64,000 bases of DNA. It comes from Galbula dea (taxonomy: Eukaryota; Chordata; Aves; Piciformes; Galbulidae). The position numbers and the translations under genes were made by a program. The stretch's first letter is position 1, and each line of letters begins with the position of its first letter. Location of the stretch: the NCBI GenBank assembly GCA_013399015.1, contig VWZX01010687.1, positions 485,828 through 549,827 of the forward strand, given 5' to 3'. This document shows, one piece after another, positions 24,734 to 34,024 of this stretch. The notes under the pieces are model-generated. The model was not told the origin of the DNA. It did no database searches and was given only the letters and a program-made list of their open reading frames with translations.

Positions 24734-24816
24734 CATTCTCTGCTGGTGTAAACTGAAGTCACATCACTCACAGCAGTGGAGGTGCACTGATTTACACCAG
24801 CTGGAAATTTGGCCCC
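24734..24816. repeat. Ancient palindromic amniote repeat (MITE-like)
   Basis: The left part gctggtgtaaactgaag and the right part ctgatttacaccagctgg are near-perfect reverse complements, separated by about 45 bp. The right end continues into aaatttggcccc. The arm gatttacaccagctg followed shortly by a tggccc end is the hallmark I recall of an old palindromic repeat frequent in reptile and bird genomes. I cannot give a database name. Its divergence from a clean palindrome indicates great age. Confidence 0.55.
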
Positions 24817-25185
24817 CATTATTTAAAGGACCTAAGCTATATTAGCAAATGCTCAACAAGCACAACTGAGTGGTGAAGTTTCCTCTCAGGCCATTTTGGC
24901 AGTTAATTACATTTGATACTGAAACTTCAGCTACCTGGACATAAAACCTTCCTGGACTAACTGTAGTCAATTAGTTGGTCTGTCAGATGCATCCTATTTG
25001 TTGCACCACTTGCAGGTGTTCTGTCCTAGGTGAGATTTCCTTGGTGAAACTGCCTACAACAAGGACATATTTATCACACTTAGAGCTGTCTAATCTTTAA
25101 CTGATGCTGCTCAGGTGGAAGACACTTCTTTACAAGAAATCTAAACTCTGCTAGGGGGTCTTTTTTTGTGAAGGTTTGGGTGTCA

Positions 25186-25246
25186 TGGACTAGATGATCT
25201 CCAGAGGTGGTCCCTTCCAACCCCTCATGTTCTGTGATTCTGTGAT
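25186..25246 (+). mobile_element. CR1 3'-terminal stub, 61 bp
   Basis: Only the last 60 bases of a CR1 are present: tggactagatgatctccag, tcccttccaacccc, then the ttctgtgattctgtgat tail. An extreme 5' truncation of this kind is typical of aborted CR1 reverse transcription. Confidence 0.92.
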
Positions 25247-26221
25247 CAGCAGCATTAGCAGCTTGCAGCATTGCTGTTCACAGGGCATTGTTTGGTGTGG
25301 CTTAAGGCTGCAGCTTCTGGAGTTAGGAAAATATATCAGAATTTATTTTTAAGCATAAATATCTTTCTAGGACTCATCATAGAACAAAGAAAAAATTAAG
25401 AAAGTGTCCTGGATGGACACGGAAAGTTCAAACCCGCTTGTTTAAGACATTTAGCCCCAGATATTTTCTTTCTTTCCTCTCACTATAATTACAAGAACTT
25501 AATCATTTTGGAGCACATTACATATTGCTTGATTTGTGACTTTGGCAGCTCTGCAGTAATACACTTTTTTTTTTTTTCTCTTCACAAAATTGTAGTGGAA
25601 GATGCAAGCCTTCTGCTAAGAAATCATGGTGTGATTTAGTGAGTTCTCAGGCTCCATCCCTGCACTAGCAGGATCTTGTACATCTGAACAGAAGGAATAA
25701 AATGAAATACATGAAAAGTATTAAAGGACATGAAAGGGACAAAGGAGCTCTGAATTTTGTCCTCAGTACTGCCACAATCAGTCTTATTCTCCTTTTGTTT
25801 CCCTTTCTCTTGGCCAAACATAAAGAAAAGCAACATTTCTCCATCACTGTTAATTTGCTCGGGTTTGGAGACTTCTCCAGAAGGGGGTCAGCTGTATTAA
25901 GTGTCATAATAACTGCAAGAGGTATTGAATAGCCCTGCAACCACAAAAGCAACTGTTCCCCTGCATGTCTTTGAGACACACACCTTTAATTCTCATTGTT
26001 GTGTAACAAACTTGGCCTCAACAGTTTCTGCTTGGAATCTCGCAGACAGAGGAGTTCTGCAGCAGTCAGATTAAACGACAGGAACACATGGTTAAATAGC
26101 TTTTCAACTGCTTAAAACAAGCAAAATAGATAGATAGACAGATAGATAGACAGATAGCTACATAAGTTGATTCCTAGTCTTCTGTGATTTAAGTAATCAG
26201 TTCAGGGTGGTGTTCTCAGTG
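25247..26221. other. Unique sequence with a GATA microsatellite
   Basis: No gene recognised. Overlapping frames on both strands around 25636-25979 have no recognisable family. A T13-type tract lies near 25566, and a gata/gaca microsatellite is at 26126-26158. Confidence 0.5.
26126..26158. repeat. (GATA)n/(GACA)n microsatellite
   Basis: About eight tetramers, mostly agat with two acag interruptions. GATA/GACA arrays are common in vertebrates. Confidence 0.88.
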
Positions 26222-26522
26222 TCACAGAATATCGTGAGTCAGAAGGGACCAACTCCTGTCTCTGCACGAGACAGCCCCAAAGCCACCCCATGTGTCTCAG
26301 AGAGTTGTCCAAGTGCTTCTGGAATTCCAGGAGAGTTGCTGCCATGACTGCATCCCTGGGGAGCCTGTTCCAATGCTCCACCACTCTCTGGGGGAAGAAC
26401 CTTTTCCTAAGATCTAACCTAAACCTCCCCAGCACAGCTCCAGGCCATTCCCCTGGGTCCCTTGATGGTCACCAGAGAGAAGAGATCAGCTCCTGCCCCT
26501 CCTTCATCTCTGGTGAGGAACT
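26222..26522 (-). mobile_element. CR1 3'-end fragment, minus strand, about 300 bp
   Basis: Reversed, it encodes GRFRLDLRKRFFPQRVVEHW and NRLPRDAVMAATLLEFQKHL, then a ctgtgcatagacaggagttgg-like remnant and an attctgtgac tail. The atgactgcatccctgggg and acacatggggtggctttggg blocks mark a subfamily distinct from the agatgatctag type. It is nearly the inverted equivalent of the 3' part of the copy at 33080-33618. Confidence 0.94.
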
Positions 26523-26666
26523 TACACACTGCTAAATAGTTAGAAAGAAAAGCTAGGTTGGACCATACTATTTTTTCTGGTATTCATCTAGGTTTCTGTA
26601 GCAGCATGGTCTTCCATACTGTAAGCAGAGATGGATTGGATCTGAAAAAGCTGTCAAGTGCTGGCA

Positions 26667-26869
26667 GAGGCAGCCCAGGGCAGTGGTGGAGTCACCATTC
26701 CTGGAGGCATTGAAAAGATGTGCAGATGTGGTGCCCAGAACCATGGTTTAGTGGTGGAGTTAGCAGTGTTGGGTTAATGGCTGGACTTGCTCATCCTAAA
26801 GGTCATTTCCAACCTAAATGAATCTATGATTTTATCATGCTATGATTCTATAATCCTATGGTTCTGTAA
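26667..26869 (+). mobile_element. CR1 3'-end fragment with extended tail, about 200 bp
   Basis: It contains gcccagggcagtggtggagt, caccattcctggaggcattg, accatggtttagtggtggag and ggctggacttgctcatcc. The 3' tail is longer than usual: variants of the ctatgattctataat unit continue for about 50 bp (26820-26869). Confidence 0.93.
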
Positions 26870-28470
26870 CTTTGCTCAGGAGTTCTCACAAACAACCAAG
26901 TTTAGAGGTACAACTGCACTGCATGCTGCTGCTATTTAATCCCAACTAGCTCTGCTCTCCCCAGAAAGGTTTTCAAGTCAGTCTCAGAATGCACACCCAG
27001 CTCTGACATATTGTCTTGCTTCCTCCTTTTCTTGCCTTAAGCAAGCTGGTAATGGGTATCCTGTAAATCCCAAAAGAAGCACAAGGCAACACGTTTGAGG
27101 TTGCTCACTTTTGAGCTTTGGCAGGGAGCTGTGGCCTCTTCCAACCAATGCAAGTCATTGTCATCTCTCAAAACTGCCAAGGAGAGTGTGCCAAAGGGTT
27201 TGGCTGAGAAAGGAGGACAGCTTCAGGGCACAGTGGCAGGAACTGTATCCTGGAGGGGCTTGAACTGTCAGAAAAGTGGGAAAGGTGGAGAGCAAGAAAT
27301 AGCAGATCTTGAGATCTAGGACCCTGTAGGCAGATAAGGGCTGTGGGACTTCAGCTGGTTTAGAGAATCACTTAAACTTTTGGCTGTTCACTTGAAACTT
27401 GCTCCTGCTAACACCACTGGCAGCATTTATTCCCCTCCCTTCCCTAGTTACAAAATGTCATGTTGTTCTTGTAGACATAATGATCTAATTGTTATTTGAA
27501 TCCTCCTAAACCCCTTTTGCTCTTCATGTAGCAAGTTACCAGTGAGGCTAATGACATCAAGAAAATTGCTCTGAAAGGAGTTGCCTGTGTACTGGGATGT
27601 TATCATAAATATAGATGAATGCCAAGGAAGATGCTAGGCATAAAATGCAAATGAGATGGGAATGAGATTCAGTTGTTCACCAGAGATTCAAACCTTGATG
27701 GAGTAGCCTCTGCAGGGCTACCAGGCAAAGGGAAAAAAAACAAAACCCAACCAAAACCAAAAATAAAAACCAAAACATGCTTATGTTTCAACTCCCCAGC
27801 TGCTGCTGAGTAGGGACCACAACCTGTCATAGAGCACTAATTGAACAGGATGCTGCTGGGAGGAAATATGTGTCAGTGCCAGTCCTCCAAGGAAAAACCA
27901 TAAGGCAGACTCATGGAGGAGCAACACATAAAGAACAGCTTGGGCCAAAAATGTAGACTTGAATGCAAAAAAAGAAAAGAAAAATCAGGAGGGTAAGAAG
28001 CCACCAAGAGAGTTCTCCTGTGGCTGTGAGAAGGAAAAGAAGGTTAAAATGCCCCAAAGATTTAAGTGACCTCTGCAAGACAAGCAGCAGAAAGACTTCT
28101 GAAAGGGATAAAGAGCTGTCATGAGAGGCAGTAACTTACTGCAGTACAACTTTATTTCACTTTGCATCTTTAAATAAACCACCATCCATAGCTTAAGCAC
28201 CCCAAGACAGCCAATGGTACAGGGCAGACTGCAGGAGGTGATGGAGAAGGAGTGGACATCACATCCCTGCCAGCCCACATCCACAGTAAGGAGGGATACA
28301 GGGAGGTGAGGAACACAGATAACTCTTGCAGTGGTTTTGGAAACACCACATATCCATACACCTGAAACAAAACTTCATGTTTTCTGATATTTTAAATTAC
28401 TCCTTCTCCCTTTCAGAAGTCTTTCTGCTGCTTGTCTTGCAGAAGCTACTTAAATCTTTGGGATATTTTA
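26870..28470. other. Unique sequence, no gene recognised
   Basis: About 1.6 kb without recognisable coding sequence or transposon tail. It includes a caaaa-rich low-complexity stretch at 27736-27780. Minus-strand frames near 27985-28370 are open for up to 99 codons but resemble no family. Confidence 0.5.
27732..27780. repeat. A-rich (CAAAA)-like tract
   Basis: About 45 bp of aaaac/aaacc-type sequence without strict periodicity. Possibly an old A-rich retroposition remnant, but no element is attached to it. Confidence 0.65.
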
Positions 28471-29281
28471 ACAGAATCACAAAATGTTAGGAGCTGGGAG
28501 GGACCCAGAAAGCTCATCCAGTCCAACCCCCCTGCCATAGCAGGATTCCCTACACCAGGGCACACAGAAGCACATCCAGAAAGGGTTGGAATCTCTCCAG
28601 AGAAGGAGACTCCCCAACCTCTCTGGGCAGTCTGGGCCAGGGCTCTGCCACCTCAACTGGGAAAACATTTCTATGTGTGTTCACACGGAATCTCCTGTGC
28701 TTCAGCTTACAGCCATTGCCTCTTGTCCTGTCACTGGGCTTCACTGAGAAGAGCCTGACCCCATCCTCCTGACACCCACCCTTCACATACTTAAAAGCAT
28801 AGATGAGGTCACTCCTTAGTCTCCTTTTCTCCAAGCTCAAGAGCCCCAGCTCCCTCAGCCTTTCCTCAGAAGGAAGATGTTCTAGCCCCTTCAGCATCTT
28901 GGTGGCTCTGGGCTGGACTCTTTCCAGCAGTTCTCTATCCTTCTTCACCTGAGGGGCCCAGAACTGGACACAAGATTCCAGATGTGGCCTCCCCAGGGTA
29001 GAGTCAAGGGGGAGAAGAACCTCTCTCGACCTACTGACCACAGCCTTTCTAATCCAGCCCAGAATCCCACTGGCCTCCTGGCCACAAGAGCACACTGCTG
29101 CCTCATGCTCATCCTTCCATCCACCAGGACCCCCAGGTTCTTTTCCCCTTCCCTGCTCTCCAGCAGCTCAGTCCCCAACCTATCCTGATCCATGGGCTTG
29201 GTCTTTCCCAGGTGCAAGACTGGATACTTGTCCTTGTTGAATTTCATTCAGCTTCTCCCTGCCGAACTCCCCAGCCTGTCT
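28471..29281 (-). mobile_element. CR1 LINE, 5'-truncated, about 810 bp (longest here)
   Basis: This is the longest CR1 copy in the window, on the minus strand. Reading from 29281 downward it shows the gacaggctggggagttcggc region, then KFNKDKYPVLHLGKTKPMDQ, LGTELLESREGEKNLGVLVD, ERVQPRATKMLKGLEHLPSE, RLRELGLLSLEKRRLRSDL, SDRTRGNGCKLKHRRFRV and LPREVGESPSLERF. It closes with the ctttctgggtccctcc-type 3' end and a gtgattctgt tail. The frame between 29095 and 28550 is open for about 181 codons, so the copy is relatively young. It still lacks the reverse transcriptase core and the 5' region, so it is immobile. Confidence 0.96.
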
Positions 29282-30537
29282 AATGCAGGTAACAGGGAGC
29301 TTTGCGAGGTCTTTCAGTGCAAAACCCAAATAATTCTGAGTTTGAAGCAGAGAGTCAATATTTTTGTTCAGATAAAGCACTATTGTGATGTCCTCTAAGA
29401 GTCTGATATTCCACAAGTACACTTGCTGTATAATTCAGAGAGTTTATTATTCCCATCCACCCCTTCACTTATAAATCTGGTCCTTAGAGAGGCCCTAGGA
29501 GTGGGTCTGCAAACTACCTTCACCAAGGGAATGAGATTTTGTATGTTGAATACTGTTTGCTGTTCCTAAAACTTCTCTTGTCCAAAGCCAGAGAAGTTCC
29601 TGGAACTGCTGGGGAGAGGCCCAGGAAAATGATTCCCTTTCCAGTAATATGGGAAAGTGTTTTGCTGCTGAATCCTTTTCCTTTTAGGGGGCAGCCCTGT
29701 CAACCACCCTATCTACATCTTGGAGAAGAAGAAAATTCACCACAATCCTGGCTGAAAGGGATTGGATAGAAGAGAAGGGGAATATGGAAATATGGATTTT
29801 TCAAAGTCAGTGCCTTTCCTGAGCTAGCAGCTATTTGAATATGACTCTTGTGCAAGAATCCACTGGTGTGACTTAAAACTAAAAAGGCTCTAGGAAAATA
29901 CCAGTGGTTTTCATTATTTCTCCACTGGGAATTTCTGGCTTCGTTAGTAGATTCAGACTTGGTTGTTAGCAGCCAAACACTGAATACTAAACAAAGCATT
30001 TCCTCCCAAATGAAATGAAGCTTTTGAATGGTGGCAGCATTAATGCTCACTCCTCCACAGCGAAGAAAGGGTTAACAGCATGAAATATTACCTCTCTGTG
30101 AGAGAGGAGGGATTTAATTTCAGAAGGCAAGATCTTACAGCATATCCTGACTCAGACATGCTTTTACTGATTCAGCCATAGCATTCACTTGGAAAGCTTT
30201 ACATCATGGCCTTGGCAGACTCCCAGGCTTTCCCAATTGCAGGCTGCTATTTTTCCTTTAGCTTACCAAAAATAGCCATGCATAGATTTAGTGTACTTGG
30301 TTTGCTGGTGTTTACAGGCATGTGAGTCTTGTCAAGATTGCTCTGGGCAGGCAGAGACTAGTGCAGGTCAGGAAAGAACAGGGGAAATACCAATTCTCTT
30401 TGCAGGGAAAGCCACCCACCCTGGAGTCTGGGAGTTTGAAGACCACCAAGCATCTGACCTATGTAGTTGTTGCACTGGCCTCGTGGTCTGCATCTGTGTT
30501 CCCAGCTCAGGGCCAGCCTGGAATCCTCCAGAATTGA
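29282..30537. other. Unique sequence, no gene recognised
   Basis: About 1.25 kb of unique sequence. Frames of up to 113 codons on the minus strand (29709-30050) have no family resemblance. No simple repeats of note. Confidence 0.5.
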
Positions 30538-30774
30538 AGAATCATAGAATGGCCCAGGTTGGAAGGGACCTTAAAGATCATCTAGCTCCAAACCCCCTGC
30601 CATGGGCAGGGATGCCACTCACTAGACCAGGTTGCCCAGGGCCACATCCAGCCTGGCCTTGAACACTGCCAGGGATGGGGCAGCCACAGCCTCTCTGGGC
30701 AACCTGTTCCAGTGTCTCACCACCCTCTGGGTAATGAACCTCCTTCTAATTTCCAGTCTAAATCTCCCCTCCTT
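30538..30774 (-). mobile_element. CR1 3'-end fragment, minus strand, about 237 bp
   Basis: Reversed, it runs aaggaggggagatttagact, ttaccc agagggtggtgagac, aggttgcccagagaggctg, then tcctggcagtgttcaaggcc, ctgcccatggcaggggg, a gatgatctttaaggtccctt end and a ccattctatgattct tail. It abuts another CR1 fragment of opposite orientation at its right side. Confidence 0.94.
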
Positions 30775-30898
30775 CAGAAGAAGCATTTGGACAATGCTCT
30801 TAGAGACATGTTGTGACTTTAGGGGTGCACTGAATATAGACAGGAGTTGGATTCAATAATTCTTATAGGTCCCTTCCAACCCAGGATATTCTGTGATT
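30775..30898 (+). mobile_element. CR1 3'-end fragment, plus strand, about 124 bp
   Basis: It begins agaagcatttggacaatgct and contains tagagacatgttgtgacttt and atagacaggagttgg, ending at cccttccaacccagg and atattctgtgatt. These blocks match the end of the copy at 33080-33618, which identifies the subfamily. Confidence 0.9.
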
Positions 30899-31017
30899 AC
30901 AGAATCACAGAATCACAGAATATTAGGAGTTGGAAGGGACCTGGAAAGATCATCTAGTCCAATCCCCCTGCCACAGCAGGATTTCCTAGACCAGGTCACA
31001 CAGAATCACGTCCAGAC
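30899..31017 (-). mobile_element. CR1 3'-end fragment, minus strand, about 119 bp
   Basis: It opens with a triple cagaatcacagaatca-type tail and reads, reversed, gtctggacgtgattctgtg, ctgtggcagggggattgg and actagatgatctttccagg. It is close to the ends of the copies at 6556-7280 and 28471-29281. Its tail abuts the tail of the previous, oppositely oriented fragment. Confidence 0.94.
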
Positions 31018-33079
31018 TTCTATGGTAGCTTCCAAAGGGTTAATCTCTTCCCACCCCATGGTCCTCATGAGATAAACCCAAACCCTCACTTCAAAATGAT
31101 GAAAAGGGAAAAAACAAACAAAACAAAAAAGGAAAAGATAAAAAAGTCAAAAGTCAGTTGCTACATGAAAGGGATGAACATCACAATGACATCTCCATAC
31201 AGATCTGCTGACCTCTTTCTGAGGCCCTTTCCTGCAGCCGGGAGGACAGACCTTCAGCTGCCATCACAGCTGTCATGCATTACAGCTCCTGGGTGGATGG
31301 AGCTGCCTTCTGCTTCATGCACTATGATGAGAAGTGACTGAGATACCCTGGTGTGAAGGATCCTTGGGTATGTAGCACAGAAAATCGTGAAGGAAGACCA
31401 GCAAGATGCCTAAACCAGGACAGCCTTAATCTCAGCTGCCAGTGCAGGCATCCCCAGCGCTCTCCTTGTCTGGGAGGCATTGCAAACACCAGCACTAGCA
31501 TGTTGGTCACTGCAGGACTTCCTAAAGCAAGATACCCAAAAGGCAGTGCCCCTGCCAACATCCAAGCTTGTGAATGTAGACTGCAGTTTCAGGAGGGGCA
31601 CACAGTTTTTTTCCCTTGACTGTAGAAGGCAGCTGGCAATAGCAGTGAGCACCCAGTGAGGTTTTCTTGAGGCAGCTTACCTAAAACACATCACAGCAAG
31701 TGTTACAGCAGCAGGTTACCACATATTTTTGCTTGAGATTGCTACCAGCAGCTTCATTAGCTTCCTAGCGTGACTGCAACAGGCTGACAAGCTCTGCATC
31801 CAAGCCCAGGGTTGTTGCAGTGATCCTCTCCCATAGAAAGACACAAGGACCTGACAATCTGGTAGCTTTTAGCCCAAAGTCTTTCATGAACATTACCCCA
31901 AAATCATCTCAAAATCTGGAAGACTGATGAATGGGATAACTGCAAAATGTCACAAGCTGTCATAGCTCCCTCTGATGTGCTTCTTGTTTTGTTGGTCATA
32001 ACCACCTAACAGCTGTGGCACAAATCCAGAGAGGGAAAAAAGACCAGGGCACTGTGGCCATATGGTGTGTCAGCACAGTGTATCTGCTCCTCACTCTTCT
32101 CACCCCCAGCAGGGAAGCCCAGTATCAAGCATTAGCCTAAATTAGGCTTAAGTCTGAGTCTCAGCTGGAGTGTGAGTCCTGGTGTGATGGCATTAGCAAA
32201 AATGCCTCAGTCAGACCTCAGCTGGGGAAGGCAAAGTTGCTGAGCAGATCTGGGTCTGGGAAAGAGTTTGCTTATTGGTTGTTTGAAAAGCCTAGCAGAA
32301 AAGCTGAGAGCCCCAGTCAGCGGCTGGAGTTCAGTTTGATTCCTTTTGTTATTCTGCTTTCTTTGTCCAGGTGTTGCTCATGAGAGCTGGAAGAGGCAGG
32401 ATATGTGTGAGACCTGACAGAAGGCAGTGTATAGAATGGAAAGGTCTATCTGTCCATTCTCCAGCACCTAGATACTAGCACACTTTAAATGTGCCCTTAA
32501 ACACTGACAATGCAAAACCAACAGCCCCATGCAATGATGGTGAGTGAGAAAGTGTAGGTTGGGCAGCCAGCACCAACCTTGAATAACCAAAAATAACTGC
32601 TTGGGTCTCAACCAAGTATTTTCTCATCAGTATGCACCACCAGGGTGTAGGAGGAGGAAAATGAGGAGTGGGAGGACATAAAACAAATAGGATAAAGTGG
32701 TGGGGAGGGAGAAATGTCAACTGTGCTCTGGCCTTCCTTTCTGCTTCTCAGAGCCCACCCCAAGCAGTGCAGTTGTGGTGTGTGAAGGGCTGGCTGCCTA
32801 CAGAGCCAGGGTAGCACGCATACAGCTGAGCACATCTGGTGAGCAGTTGCCTGGTTTTGTGCTGAGAGTCAGCCAGCAGCATCCACATTTCTAAGAGAGT
32901 CTTCTGTCATTGTTGCAGGGTGGTTTATGACAACTTCTCCTTTGTAAGAGGTTCCTTCCCCTGGCCAGCAAGGCTGCTGTCACTCGTTCATCTTCATCAC
33001 ATCCATCCATACAAAGGAAGGAGTCATTTCTGCATCAGGCACTGCATTGCTGGCTGATGGAGAGAGGTGCTAGTTCCAC
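31018..33079. other. Unique sequence, no gene recognised
   Basis: About 2 kb. An A-rich tract (aaacaaacaaaac) lies near 31108-31135. Frames on both strands around 31322-31652 and 32475-32894 are open for up to 88 codons without family resemblance. No RNA or transposon signature. Confidence 0.5.
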
Positions 33080-33618
33080 TCTGCTCCAAGCTGCTGTGGC
33101 CTCACCTTCAGTACTGGGTGCAGGCTGGTTCACCACAGTACAAGAAGGATATGAAGTTGTTAGAGAGCATCCAGAGGAAGCCACAAGGATGGTGAAAGGT
33201 CTGGAGGGGAAACCATGTGGGGAAAGGCTGAAATCACTTGGTCTGTTCAGCCTGGAGAAGAGGAGACTGAGGGGAGACCTCACTGCAGTTTAGAACTTCC
33301 TCACCAGAGATGAAGGAGGGGCAGGAGCTGATCTCTTCTCTCTGGTGACCAGTGACAGGACCCAAAGGAAAGGCCTGAAGCTGTGCCAGGGGAGGGTCAG
33401 GTTAGATCTTAGGAAAAGCTTCTTCACCCGGAGTGTGATTGGAACAGGCTCCCCAGGGATGCAGTCATGACACCAACTCTCCTGGAATTCCAGAAGCACT
33501 TGGATAACTCTCTGAGACACATGGGGTGACTTTGGGGCTGTCCTGTGCATAGACAGGAGTTGGCCTCCATGATCCCTGTGGGCTCCTTCCAGCTGAAAAC
33601 ATTCTGTGATTCTGTTTG
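33080..33618 (+). mobile_element. CR1 LINE, 5'-truncated, about 540 bp
   Basis: It starts near the tcaccttcagtactgggtgc region and runs through ttagagagcatccagagg, a VKGLEGKPCGERLKSLGLFS-coding stretch and LEKRRLRGDL. It then has a ggaggggcaggagctgatc segment, NRLPRDAV-like and LLEFQKHLDNSLRHM-like coding remnants, atagacaggagttggcc, and an acattctgtgattctg tail. Several frameshifts are present. It is the plus-strand counterpart of the minus-strand fragment at 26222-26522. Confidence 0.95.
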
Positions 33619-33838
33619 GGCTGGAAAATTAGCTAGAAGAACTTCATCTGAAATGCTAAATACCTTCCCCACCTAAGGCAGTTCCCTTCTAGGCAAACCA
33701 TACTTATCTAGATGTGTAACAGCAGTTGGCAGCCCTGGAAGCTTTGTCATCAACATGGAAATCACATCTGTCCTTTCCTTCTTTTCCTGGTAGCCCATGT
33801 CTAGAGACAATTTCCATCTCTCTGAGCTTTCTTTGATG

Positions 33839-33870
33839 NNNNNNNNNNNNNNNNNNNNNNNNNNNNNNNN
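33839..33870. other. Assembly gap, 32 N
   Basis: A run of 32 undetermined bases directly before a 30-base poly-G tract. The gap length was probably estimated rather than measured. A G-rich repeat is the likely cause. Confidence 0.95.

Positions 33871-33900
<30 letters not shown>
33871..33900. repeat. Poly-G tract (G30) at a gap edge
   Basis: Thirty uninterrupted G residues directly follow the gap. The downstream duplicate unit has only a ggtggtgggggaaaaaag stretch at the equivalent place. The tract may be a real, expanded homopolymer or a sequencing artefact at a contig end. Confidence 0.8.
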
Positions 33901-33901
<1 letters not shown>

Positions 33902-33904
33902 AGA

Positions 33905-34024
33905 CATTGCACAGGTTGCTGCTGGTTTCTCTTCTCATCTAAATTATTTCTAGAGATGGTGGTGGGGGAAAAAAGCCATTGCACAGGTTGCTGCTGGTTT
34001 GTCTTCTCATCTAAATTATTTCTA
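33905..34024. repeat. 72-bp tandem duplication (two units)
   Basis: A block of 48 bp starting cattgcacaggttgctgctg and ending aaattatttcta occurs at 33905-33952 and again at 33977-34024, with a single difference (tttctct versus tttgtct). The period is 72 bp, and a G-rich spacer precedes each copy. With the gap to the left, more units may be hidden. Confidence 0.92.

Larger units (their letters stand above)
23440..25185. other. Unique sequence with pyrimidine tracts and an ancient repeat
   Basis: No gene recognised. Pyrimidine-rich tracts lie at 23672-23772 and 23932-23985. The palindromic repeat at 24734-24816 is listed separately. Its surroundings (about 24520-24850) are AT-rich, unique and free of CR1. 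Confidence 0.5.

Noticed and set aside
29583..29636. Additional CR1 fragment (gagaggcccaggaaaatgatt)
   Set aside because: The resemblance to the CR1 gagtccagagaagggccagg region covers too few bases and neither flank continues the match.
33871..33900. Telomere-like or coding glycine repeat
   Set aside because: It is pure G without TTAGGG units, and it lies next to a gap; glycine/proline frames across it are artefacts.
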